Positions 40,738 through 49,308 of a stretch of 64,000 bases of DNA are shown in pieces. The position numbers and the translations under genes were made by a program. The stretch is from Sergeia podlipaevii (lineage: Eukaryota > Euglenozoa > Kinetoplastea > Trypanosomatida > Trypanosomatidae), in the NCBI GenBank assembly GCA_030849805.1, contig JASANZ010002198.1, positions 1-64,000 on the forward strand. Direction: 5' to 3'. Every line of letters starts with the position of its first letter. Positions within the stretch are counted from its first letter, which is position 1. The notes beneath the pieces are model-generated. The model was not told the DNA's origin. It worked only from the letters and a program-made list of their open reading frames with translations, and searched no databases.

Positions 40738-41308
40738 CACAGGAAAGTCTGATGGACGCGAGTTTTCTCTTTTTCTTGTTGTTTGTTTGACTTCTATTTG
40801 GTTTCCTGTGCCTAACAAAAAAAAAAATTGAAAAAAAAATTAACCACCACAAAAAAAGAGAGTCAAGAAGCATTCAGTTCATTACGCAGAATGTTACACA
40901 ACATGCTCACAACAGCGTAATAGCAAAATGCTGATATCCTCACCTATGTGCTAAATCCCGCAATAGTGAAATCTCTAAAACGACATGTTTTCTCTTTCTC
41001 CGCTTCCTAGAGCATTCAAAAATGGTAATAGGCATATACATTTATAAATATATATATATATTTCATTACACGAGGATTATATAGACAACTAGCAGTAAGC
41101 CGCATAAAAGCACATGTGGACACAGCTGCGCCATCTATAAAATAATTATTAGAAAAAAAAAAGCTGCACAACCTCGCAAGTTACAATAATAAAAAGGGAA
41201 TCTTCGCACATAAACATCCAGCAGAGACAAAAAGTCTTCGGTTAATGACACGTACACGCGCACGCATACCCACCAACACCAGCAGCAACAGCATTCCGCC
41301 CATGAGTC
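40738..41308. other. Spacer
   Basis: Short A-rich spacer with a (TA)n around 41045-41060. No gene seen. Confidence 0.6.
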
Positions 41309-41935
41309 TCAGTACTCTTGCATCCGTTGCGGCTGGCGCAGCGCCTCCAAGAAGGCCTCCTTTGACACTGCGTGCTGCTTCTCAAGCGCCTTATCAGCGG
41401 TCAGTCGGGTGTCCTCACGCTCGACCGCCGTGCTTGCCTTTCGAGCCTGTGCCAGAGAATTGAACAGCTGCACAACACCCATCGTCGCCACAGAGCGCAG
41501 GCGATACTCGTAGTCATGTCGGTTTTGATGGGGCAGCAGTTTCTTGTAGCTCTGATTCAGCACGGCATGATGCAGGATCTTCAGACCCTGCGCCTCCGCG
41601 GGAGAACGCTCCACCACCACATCCTTCTCAGGCACCACCTTCTCTTTTTTAGAGCCAATGATTTCAATCGCCGCCCTGCCCACCAGCTTCTTCGCCTGCT
41701 GAGTGGTAGAGGAAGAAATGATCTTCGTCTTAGACGCCACTGAGGACGATGGCTTCGCATCCGAAGAAGCGGCTTTGCTAGTAAGTAGAGCAATGCGGTT
41801 ATGCAAGGTCCCCTCGGCCATCTTTGGACTGCGCTTCACCATCGCAACTACCTTCTTCCCCTTCGCCCGTTTGGCTGACTTGCTCAACTTGCTGGAAGAC
41901 AGCTTGCCCACATCACCGCGGAACTTTCCGGCCAT
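41309..41935 (-). CDS. RRP15-like ribosomal RNA processing protein
   Basis: A 208-residue basic protein. The segment RLRSVATMGVVQLFNSLAQARKA (about residues 140-165) matches the signature of the Rrp15 family, where R-x-A-T-x-G-V-V-x-L-F-N is the conserved core. Upstream, GLKILHHAVLNQSYKKLLPHQ fits the preceding conserved helices. Rrp15 acts in the nucleolus in pre-60S ribosome assembly and processing of the internal spacer of pre-rRNA. The N-terminal 60 residues are Lys-rich (KSAKRAKGKK) and would serve as a nuclear or nucleolar signal. ATG at 41935. The gene lies next to a nucleolar helicase gene, which fits but is not evidence, since gene order in these units seldom reflects function. Identification rests on one motif. 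Confidence 0.72.
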   Translation of the reverse strand: MAGKFRGDVGKLSSSKLSKSAKRAKGKKVVAMVKRSPKMAEGTLHNRIALLTSKAASSDAKPSSSVASKTKIISSSTTQQAKKLVGRAAIEIIGSKKEKVVPEKDVVVERSPAEAQGLKILHHAVLNQSYKKLLPHQNRHDYEYRLRSVATMGVVQLFNSLAQARKASTAVEREDTRLTADKALEKQHAVSKEAFLEALRQPQRMQEY

Positions 41936-42827
41936 GTTTCTCTATATAGTACACTCCAAATCGAAGTGTTAAAGAAAAATAAAAATGGAGAAGCAAACAA
42001 ATAAATGGAAAATAAACAAACCGAAAAGTAGCAACGCAGAGGGATGAGAATACTACGGCATTTTCCCATTTAACCTTCACACAAGAGAAGACACAACACA
42101 CATGAAACTCCCAATAGATGACCGGGAAAACAAAGAGTGACAGATATCACTCAAGCAAGCTGATGCCACATATTTTTATCATTACTATTCTCCCTTTTCT
42201 TCTAAAGCATTGACGTGAGTGATTTCAACAAAAAAAAACCTATTGGTGCTCTCTACGTTCACTAGAGAAACATCACCGCCATCATCACCATTATTGCTCC
42301 ACATTTAATATTAGAGAGGAGAAAGATACAGTACTCCATGAAGATTGTTATCTTTTATAAATGTTACCTATTGGCAATCTTCCTTTTCTTCTTACGCGTT
42401 GATTTATAGTGCACTTATCCGCACGTTAACAACAACAACAAAAAAAACAAGACGTAATACTAAGCAGCTAAAATTTTTTAAAGCATATGTATATTCAGAA
42501 AGCTACACGTTTGTCTCAGCTCTTAATCTCCTCTCTCACTGCTCGCTTACGCTCCGCGCTAATTCGCAGTCACGAAAGCTTAATAACGTACACACCTCGA
42601 AGGGAAAGAAGAGGGATCACTTGCAAAAACAAACTCAAAAGACCAGCACATTCGCAATAGATATAGCACACCCATGAAGTCCTAGGCCCTCAGTTTTGTC
42701 TCGCACATCATTCGCCCCAATCACTTCGTACGCACAGCAGCAGCAACAGTCATCTTTTCGCCTTGTCATCACTTCAAAAGTTTGCTTTTCACTCTCAAAA
42801 AAGAAAACCCGCGCACTCCCACGCCCT
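41936..42827. other. Spacer
   Basis: Contains short A and AAC-repeat runs near 42428-42450. A plus-strand frame of 110 codons starting with TTG is not accepted. No gene seen. Confidence 0.6.
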
Positions 42828-44825
42828 TTAGTAACGGCGCGCGCCGCCACGGCCGCCACCAAACCCACGACCGCCGCCACCACGGCTAAACCCACCGCGA
42901 CCGCCACCGTAACCGCCACCGCGACCACCACCGTAGCCTCCACCGCGGCCACCGCCGTAACCGCCACCGCGACCACCGCCGTAGCCGCCAGCACCACCGC
43001 GACCGCCGCGGCCAGAGTTGAGCTCGCGGGCAATGATAGGAGGGAGAGAATCGATGCGCTTCAGCTCCATGCCCCGAATCTGCGCGTTGACGACGCGATC
43101 AGCAAACTGCTCGAGAACGTCAAATACGCAGCCGGGATCGTCCTGGAGGAGCGTAATGTCGCGGCAGCGCATGAAGAGGTCGTCGCCGAGATTGTTGCGC
43201 AAAATGCTGCAGTACACAGGAATCGGCAGCGGTCTGTCAGATGTCATCTGAAGTGTCGCGTAGCCTTGGGTGCCAGTGATAAGCCCACGGCTGGTGATGT
43301 TGGAGGTGTAGCCACTCATCACAGCCAGGGCAGAGGCGAGGATCTCGACCGGATCGGCGTCCTTGAGAAGCTCAGCCGCCTGATCCATAAAGAGGTTAGT
43401 CGCGCGGCGCTCCACACGGGCAAGGTCCTCAGCAGCGTCGCGTGCGACCGCCTTCAGAATCTCGTCGCGCGTGGGGGCGGGCAGGATCTCAAACTTCATC
43501 TTAGCGTGGCGCTCGATGCGCTCCACAACGTACTCCTCCTTGGGCTGGTACAGAAGGACGCACACACCCTTGCGACCTGCGCGGCCGGTACGACCAGCGC
43601 GGTGGATGAAGGCGTCAATATCGCTAGGAGGGGCACACTGAATGACGAGATCCACCATGGGCAAATCAAGACCTCGCGCCGCCACGTCGGTTGCAATGAG
43701 TACGCTAAACATGTTCTCGCGGAAGCTCTTCATGGTGCTCTCACGCTGCTCCTGTTGCATGTCGCCGTGCAGGCACTGCGAGTCCAGTTTGGAATTGTTA
43801 ATGGAAAGGTCATGGCAATCCTTTTTGGTGTTAGTGAATACGAGAGTCCTGCCGTGAGCGCCGCTGTACACCTTGATTAAGTCTGCCAGCATGGAGGAAA
43901 TCTCGCTGAAGTTGCACTTGCGGCGGTAGAACTTGATGGTACTGGCAGTGCGCACAGCCTCCTTGCCTACCATATCAATAAACTCCTTGTGCTTTGCGAT
44001 GAAGGAGCTCGTGTGCACCCAGTCCGGCACGGTGGCAGAAAAGAGAAGTGTCTGGTGCTTGGGCGTCTCGGCGCCAGCAGAGCCGTTCTGATGTGCCACC
44101 TGGCCAAGGAGCAGCTCAATGTCATCTTTGAAGCCAATATCGAGCATGTGGTCTGCCTCATCAAGACACGCCATGGCAACGCGATCGAAGCGAAGAGTGC
44201 CCTTCTCGAGAAAATCCTTTGCACGTCCGGGGGTGGCAACAACGATATCGACGCCGTTCCGGAGGACGCGCTCCTGATTGGCGTACGCAACACCGCCGTA
44301 GAGCGCGGTGACGCTGAGGCCGCAGCTGATGCCGTTGATCACGTCCTGGATCTGAATAGCAAGCTCTCGGGTAGGACAGAAGATAACGGCGGCGGGGCCA
44401 CGCCCGCGGGTGGCGGGCATCGCCAGCCTCAGCAAACGCTCCACAATCGGGATAGCGAAGGCGAGCGTCTTACCGCTGCCGGTGCGGGCCTGCACAAGCA
44501 CATCCTTACCTTGCATAATGGCATCGTAGGTGCGGGCCTGGACAGGAAACAAGGCCTCGATCCCACGGCTTTGAAGAGCCTTGACCATCTGAGAATTAAG
44601 GTCAAACTCAGAGAAGGGGCGGGAAGTAGCAGCGCAGCCGTTGTTTGGCAGCTCCTCCCCGGCCTCCGCCAGCTTGTTGTTGCTCTCCTCCTTCTCGACA
44701 CGCGCCTTTTTAGTGGCGGGGGAGGCCTTTACCTTCACAGGCTCGTCATCATCATCGCTGTTGTCGAGCTTCTTCACGCGCTTCTCAACCATCTCTGTCT
44801 CTTCAGAACGCGGGCGACGAGACAT
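42828..44825 (-). CDS. DEAD-box RNA helicase, nucleolar DDX21/Gu-type, with RGG tail
   Basis: A 665-residue helicase. The order is: acidic Lys-rich N-terminus (DNSDDDDEP near 21-29), Q motif around F78 and Q96, Walker A ARTGSGKT (113-120), PTREL (151-155), DEAD box at 222-225, SAT (about 268), and HRAGRTGRAGRKG near 405. The region about 470-580 follows the helicase core where DDX21/DDX50 carry the GUCT domain and has its length and charge pattern. The C-terminal 65 residues are Gly, Arg and Tyr repeats (GGGYGGGR) of RGG type that bind RNA and are common in nucleolar proteins. Family members unwind RNA in rRNA processing. The start is the ATG at 44825; a TTG two codons upstream was ignored. 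Confidence 0.92.
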   Translation of the reverse strand: MSRRPRSEETEMVEKRVKKLDNSDDDDEPVKVKASPATKKARVEKEESNNKLAEAGEELPNNGCAATSRPFSEFDLNSQMVKALQSRGIEALFPVQARTYDAIMQGKDVLVQARTGSGKTLAFAIPIVERLLRLAMPATRGRGPAAVIFCPTRELAIQIQDVINGISCGLSVTALYGGVAYANQERVLRNGVDIVVATPGRAKDFLEKGTLRFDRVAMACLDEADHMLDIGFKDDIELLLGQVAHQNGSAGAETPKHQTLLFSATVPDWVHTSSFIAKHKEFIDMVGKEAVRTASTIKFYRRKCNFSEISSMLADLIKVYSGAHGRTLVFTNTKKDCHDLSINNSKLDSQCLHGDMQQEQRESTMKSFRENMFSVLIATDVAARGLDLPMVDLVIQCAPPSDIDAFIHRAGRTGRAGRKGVCVLLYQPKEEYVVERIERHAKMKFEILPAPTRDEILKAVARDAAEDLARVERRATNLFMDQAAELLKDADPVEILASALAVMSGYTSNITSRGLITGTQGYATLQMTSDRPLPIPVYCSILRNNLGDDLFMRCRDITLLQDDPGCVFDVLEQFADRVVNAQIRGMELKRIDSLPPIIARELNSGRGGRGGAGGYGGGRGGGYGGGRGGGYGGGRGGGYGGGRGGFSRGGGGRGFGGGRGGARRY
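42897..42995 (-). repeat. 24-bp coding minisatellite of the RGG tail
   Basis: Four units of about 24 bp encode the octapeptide GGGYGGGR in the helicase tail. Copies differ mostly at synonymous third positions. Confidence 0.85.
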
Positions 44826-45813
44826 TGCCAAACCTTTCTATCTTGGAGGAACAAAAAGTAAAGAAAAGAAAGTCTCAGTTTTTGCTTGTATCTCTGCAAT
44901 GGAAGGAGCGAAAATACTTGTCTACTATCTATGTATATATACTACTACTAGGAACAATAACGAAAGATAAACAAGCAATCACAGTGAAAGAAGAGAATAA
45001 AACTCAGAATTACATTAGAAGAAAGCAATTGCGTTATAGCACAAAGCATAAAAGTATTTACATATTTCGTCCAGGTTAAAGGCAAGATGATAAAGTCGTT
45101 TATAATGAAAACGTTTTTTTTTTTAAAGACAGCAAGCAACAGACAAGAAGCCTGGCGGCGGTAATGAAATTCTATTGTCCAGTTCTATTCCGTTGTATTA
45201 CTACACGATTATTATGTTTTGGTACAGCAATACAACTGCCTTGTATGTTTCTTCTTTTTTTCAAAACAAAATAACCAGAAGAAAACTGCTATTTGTTTTT
45301 CAAGTCAAACGTCATTTCAAGCCACAATTCATGTCACACCAGCCACGGAAAAGCACAAAAATAGTAATAAGAACAGTTATGAGCTGCGCAGTAGAAAGCA
45401 AAAAAAAAAAAAGGAAACAGGAAAAAGAAAAGAAGCACAAGCAAAAGTTTTTTCAATCATCACAATGCAAAAGTCCTTACTCTAAAATTCTCCCTCATCA
45501 CCTAGCAATTGGAGAGCACACTAAAACGAAAAATGGAAAAATGTGGGACGGACAGTAGCGTTGAAATAAGCAGAAAAAAAATTACAGGTGTACGTCGAAT
45601 ACCCTGATAGTACTGTAACAAAAACAATACCACACATCCAAAAAAAAAAAAAAAAAAAGTGACCTCCCACTGCGCTATACAATAAGACGTACATAAGATA
45701 ACAGCACAGACATCTACACGCACGTCTCACAAAAAGACACATAATATATACGAAAAAAAAAGCAAACATTCAAAATGACCTCTGCCTCACCAGCCCACTT
45801 AAGTTAGAGCCAC
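44826..45813. other. Spacer
   Basis: A-rich spacer; A tracts at 45400-45412 and 45640-45658 give U tracts in the transcript. A TTG-started plus-strand frame of 127 codons is not accepted. Confidence 0.6.
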
Positions 45814-47016
45814 TCACGGGTAGAGCTCATCCTCAGGACACTTGATTGCGTCAAACGCGCGCAAGGCGTAGTCTGGCTTCCCAAGCGCTTCATCCACTGG
45901 AAGTGGTTGCATTTGCTGTTGCTGCAGTTGCTGAGCCCCCGTAGAACCCCCACCACACATGTCATCCCCGGCATAACCATCAGTAGACATCTGCCCCGCA
46001 TTCACACCGCACTGAGAATCTGCCATGAACCACATGGCCCGCATCGCTTCTTCAGCGGCAGGACGACGTTTGGGGTCCTTGCAGAGCAACGCCTTGTTTA
46101 ACTCTATTGCAGCAGCCGATTTGTTCTCCCAGCGCGGTCCAGTAAAGGAAGGTCCAGCCTCCATTTCTCTGTAAAGTGCGACCTTGTTGCTAAAATTACT
46201 GAACGGCAACGCACCACAGAGCATCACATACATGAGAATACCCGCCGCGTACATGTCCACACGAGGCAGCAGCTCCCTGGTAGTCTGCAACTGATTACTC
46301 TGACTGATGCTCTTCACTGTCTCTGGGGCGGCGTACTTGAGAGTACCGCACGGGGTAGCAAGAAAAGGGCTGTCGATTTCTCCAAAGGACTCCGTAGAGC
46401 ATGAGCGAAGAGGCAATCTGGCCAAGCGCTGCACGGGCGCGAAATCGCCCCTAATACGTCGCGATGTCGTGTTCTGCTTCCGCAGCTTCCGTGCAAGACC
46501 AAAATCAACTAAAGTGACATGGAGGGAACCGTTCTCAAGGAGAGTGATGAGTACATTCTCGGGCTTGATATCGCGATGCACAACAAGAAGGTTGCCGTGT
46601 AGGTAGGCAAGGGTGCTGAGAATCTGGCTCATAACGCTTCGCACCATCGCCTCGGTGAAGTGGACGTCAATCACTGTTTGCAGCAGTTCCTTCCCAGGAA
46701 CGTACGCCATAACGATGACAACGTGGTGCATCGTCTGGAAGCAATCAAGAAGCCTAATGCAGTTGGAATGATCAATAAATCGCAAGATCTCCACCTCGTT
46801 GATAGTGTCTTGGATCATCTTTTCCGAAGACAGATGATTCTTTTGGATCACCTTCAGCGCCACTGTCTGGCCGTGCTGCACGCCGCTGATGTCGTCGCGA
46901 ATGCACACAGCCTTGTACACATCCGCAAACGTGCCATGCCCTAAGAAATCAGATATCTCGTCCGTCTGGTAATACGAGTCGATGCTGTCACGAACTTCAA
47001 AAGGGAGAAGCGCCAT
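45814..47016 (-). CDS. Serine/threonine protein kinase, CAMK-like
   Basis: A 400-residue kinase, nearly all of it catalytic domain. The Gly loop is LGHGTFADV (25-33), the ATP-binding lysine is Lys55 in VALKVI, the catalytic loop is HRDIKPEN (147-154), DFG is at 171-173 and the APE-like motif appears as YAAPETV. Between DFG and APE there is an extra Arg/Ser-rich segment of about 40 residues (QNTTSRRIRGDF...), longer than usual for an activation loop and a likely site of regulation. The kinase subdomains fit the CAMK group. The C-terminal 60 residues carry Gln runs and no calmodulin-binding or SH2-like module. The start is the ATG at 47016; the frame to 47178 begins with TTG and encodes a Phe-rich leader. 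Confidence 0.9.
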   Translation of the reverse strand: MALLPFEVRDSIDSYYQTDEISDFLGHGTFADVYKAVCIRDDISGVQHGQTVALKVIQKNHLSSEKMIQDTINEVEILRFIDHSNCIRLLDCFQTMHHVVIVMAYVPGKELLQTVIDVHFTEAMVRSVMSQILSTLAYLHGNLLVVHRDIKPENVLITLLENGSLHVTLVDFGLARKLRKQNTTSRRIRGDFAPVQRLARLPLRSCSTESFGEIDSPFLATPCGTLKYAAPETVKSISQSNQLQTTRELLPRVDMYAAGILMYVMLCGALPFSNFSNKVALYREMEAGPSFTGPRWENKSAAAIELNKALLCKDPKRRPAAEEAMRAMWFMADSQCGVNAGQMSTDGYAGDDMCGGGSTGAQQLQQQQMQPLPVDEALGKPDYALRAFDAIKCPEDELYP

Positions 47017-48222
47017 TGGTTGCCTTGCGTCGCTCTTACTTTCTCTTTTTCCTCCCTGAGAAAGAAAAGGTGGTGTTTCAAAGAAGAAGCAAGAAAAAAA
47101 GAAACTATAGAAAAACAAAAAGCAAACACGAAAATGTACCGACGTCCGTTTGCCTGTGTGTGCGTGTGTATATGACAATCTTTATCCAGGTGACCACAAG
47201 CAACAAAAACAACAATACAAGCAAATATATAATTCAAAAAGAAAGCAAAGAGACGACTATAATACGATGGGTCTGCTAGTTCGCAATGAGATGGACAACA
47301 CAATACCACAGCAAACACTACAAATAAAAATATCAATTCACCCCCCTATTCCTTTTTGGTATTATAGAAGTAACTTTGTATTAAAAAGATAAAACAAAAG
47401 AAGAAAACAGTCGCAGCAATGGTCACCGTGATTTATCAGTAAAAGAGGTAATTCAAATGAAATCACCTCTTTGAAGAGAGGTGGTGAGGAGGGCATGAAA
47501 TGCGCACACACCTAGAAAGAAAGGCAATCAAGTTGTTAGAGCAAAGATGCTGCTTTCATAGACAACGCATTGCATTTCAGCAAACAATTTCTTTTTCTTT
47601 TTTTTTGCATATTTTTACTAACTTCTTTGCTGCTGTTTATCAAATAGCCGTCAGCAATACATGTGGCACGTAGTAGTACTAGTAGAAGTAGTGGTGGACA
47701 ACTAGTAGAGAGTTCTCAAAGGCACTTGAAAAGAAATTCATATATCTCTTGTTTTTCAAAAAAAAAAAAAATCTCTCAATAGTGATAAAAGAAGGGAACT
47801 CTACATACCAATCAACAATCTGCGACGCCGCAGACTTCCGTCCACACGCACTCACTCACTCATGCACAACGGCGCCAGAAACTGACGTGCACGAGACACT
47901 CCCACAACGCAAATACAGATATAGAATATTACATAACATCGTGAAAAAAAAAATTCAACAGCACATATGAGAAGAGTGCTGCTCCACAATGCAAAACGGT
48001 ACAGACGTCACAACTGCACTACTTCCCAGGGAAAACAACTCGAATACCGCTTCCACGATTCAACAACCACACGCGCACTATTCAATCCAATCGCAAGTAG
48101 CGGAATGATCAATACGTATAAAAATAATAACAATATAGAAAATCATCTACTTGCAGTATAGCCCGTTGGCTCAGCTCTATGTGTGAGTAAGAAGAGAGGG
48201 GGGAGGGGAAACGGCAACCCCT
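47017..48222. other. Spacer (1.2 kb)
   Basis: Purine-rich plus strand at 47079-47103 gives the pyrimidine tract of the kinase mRNA. An 8-bp hairpin lies at 47442-47472. The stretch 47800-48160 is less A-rich but shows only plus-strand frames of 64-73 codons that look unlike proteins. Confidence 0.6.
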
Positions 48223-48495
48223 TCAGCTGACGGTCTTCCAAAGCAAGACTGAGACTTGCCCCCATGTAAGATACATGTAGCCCTTCATCTCGTGCGTCAC
48301 GAAGGATCCATAGTTTTTGCCGACGATGCAGTGCCAGATGCCCTTGTGCTTCTTCATCACTTCCCGCTTCACAAACGTGGCCATGGCGTTTTCCTCAGAC
48401 TCCGTTTCAAACCCCTGGATCACTAATAGGCGGACTTCTTCTATCATCTCCTTTGACATGTCCGAGTTGAAATTTATATCCAAGTACTTGACCAT
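48223..48495 (-). CDS. Dynein light chain, LC8/DYNLL type
   Basis: A 90-residue protein, the standard LC8 length. The region WHCIVGKNYGSFVTHEMKGY (residues 54-73) matches the most conserved core of LC8, and MSKEMIEEV (13-21) and WGQVSVLLWK (78-87) match the helix 1 and last strand. LC8 homodimerises and binds short TQT-like motifs in many partners, including dynein intermediate chains, in both cytoplasm and flagellar axoneme. It differs at several surface positions from the most common LC8 sequence, so it may be one of several paralogues. A pyrimidine tract (transcript sense, 48523-48542) and an AG at 48518-48519 lie 22 nt upstream of the ATG at 48495. Confidence 0.95.
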   Translation of the reverse strand: MVKYLDINFNSDMSKEMIEEVRLLVIQGFETESEENAMATFVKREVMKKHKGIWHCIVGKNYGSFVTHEMKGYMYLTWGQVSVLLWKTVS

Positions 48496-49308
48496 GGTTC
48501 CTCACACTTCAGAATAACTAGTTGGGGAAGAAAGAAAAGAAAATGCGTTAGAACGCTAAGCTCCACTCTGTATTTGTGTGTATATTTATATCTATATGAA
48601 ACACTTTAAAATACGACCTAGGAAAAGGCGGAAACCCTATCATTGTGAAAAAACAAAAGCGAAAAAAGAGATAACAGATAACAGTAAATAGAAAAAACGG
48701 CAAAAATAGCGGTACGAGAAGTTCAACACACTACACGCAGAAATACAAAAAAAAAGGGAAGCATCTGTAAACGTAAAAAAGCGAACGCAGTACCGCGTAA
48801 AAATAAAGGCTTACAAAATACAACTATATTTCTTCGCAGTATACCATCTCAGCAAACACGCCTGACAGGCATGTCAAAAGCACCAATTGGCCACCACCTA
48901 CTTGCCCCAGCACAGTAACATCACTTGGTGTATCTGTTCACTTTACACTTTCCCCTCCACACACACACACACACAAAGAAAAAAAAAAAAGCTACCACCC
49001 TACAGCGCATTCACAAAGCTGAATCTCAAACAATCATACTATATATATCCTCCCTTTGAGCCTAACAATAAGAAGAAAGGTAGCCCCTCTGAGATAATGA
49101 AGGCAGCAAGTGGTCCCGAGTAGTATAGACGACCCATTTTGCGTTCAGTCTCTACGAGAAAAGTGCCCCATAACTCTATAGCAACATCAACACCGCGACG
49201 CACCCTTTAACCAGTATGGTTGACGTGCGGATTTTGGGGGGTCGTATCTTCTTATGCAGCCCGAGAGGCATCCCCTTCCCGAGGGTCTCAGAACGAACTA
49301 CTTTTTTT
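48496..49308. other. Spacer
   Basis: Mostly non-coding, with a CA run at 48958-48975 and an A tract near 48979-48990. The part 49030-49308 has balanced composition and includes a 32-codon hydrophobic ORF (49039-49137, minus), treated as a finding and not as a gene. Confidence 0.6.
48518..48542 (-). promoter_or_regulatory. Predicted trans-splice acceptor for LC8 gene
   Basis: Pyrimidine-rich transcript sequence at 48523-48542 followed by AG at 48518-48519, giving a 5' UTR of about 22 nt. Prediction only. Confidence 0.5.

Noticed and set aside
42696..43880. Plus-strand frame of 394 codons opposite the helicase
   Set aside because: Antisense shadow of the helicase gene; Ala/Thr repeats mirror the RGG tail.
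45175..45558. Plus-strand frame of 127 codons
   Set aside because: TTG start and Lys-rich low-complexity product in a spacer on the wrong strand.
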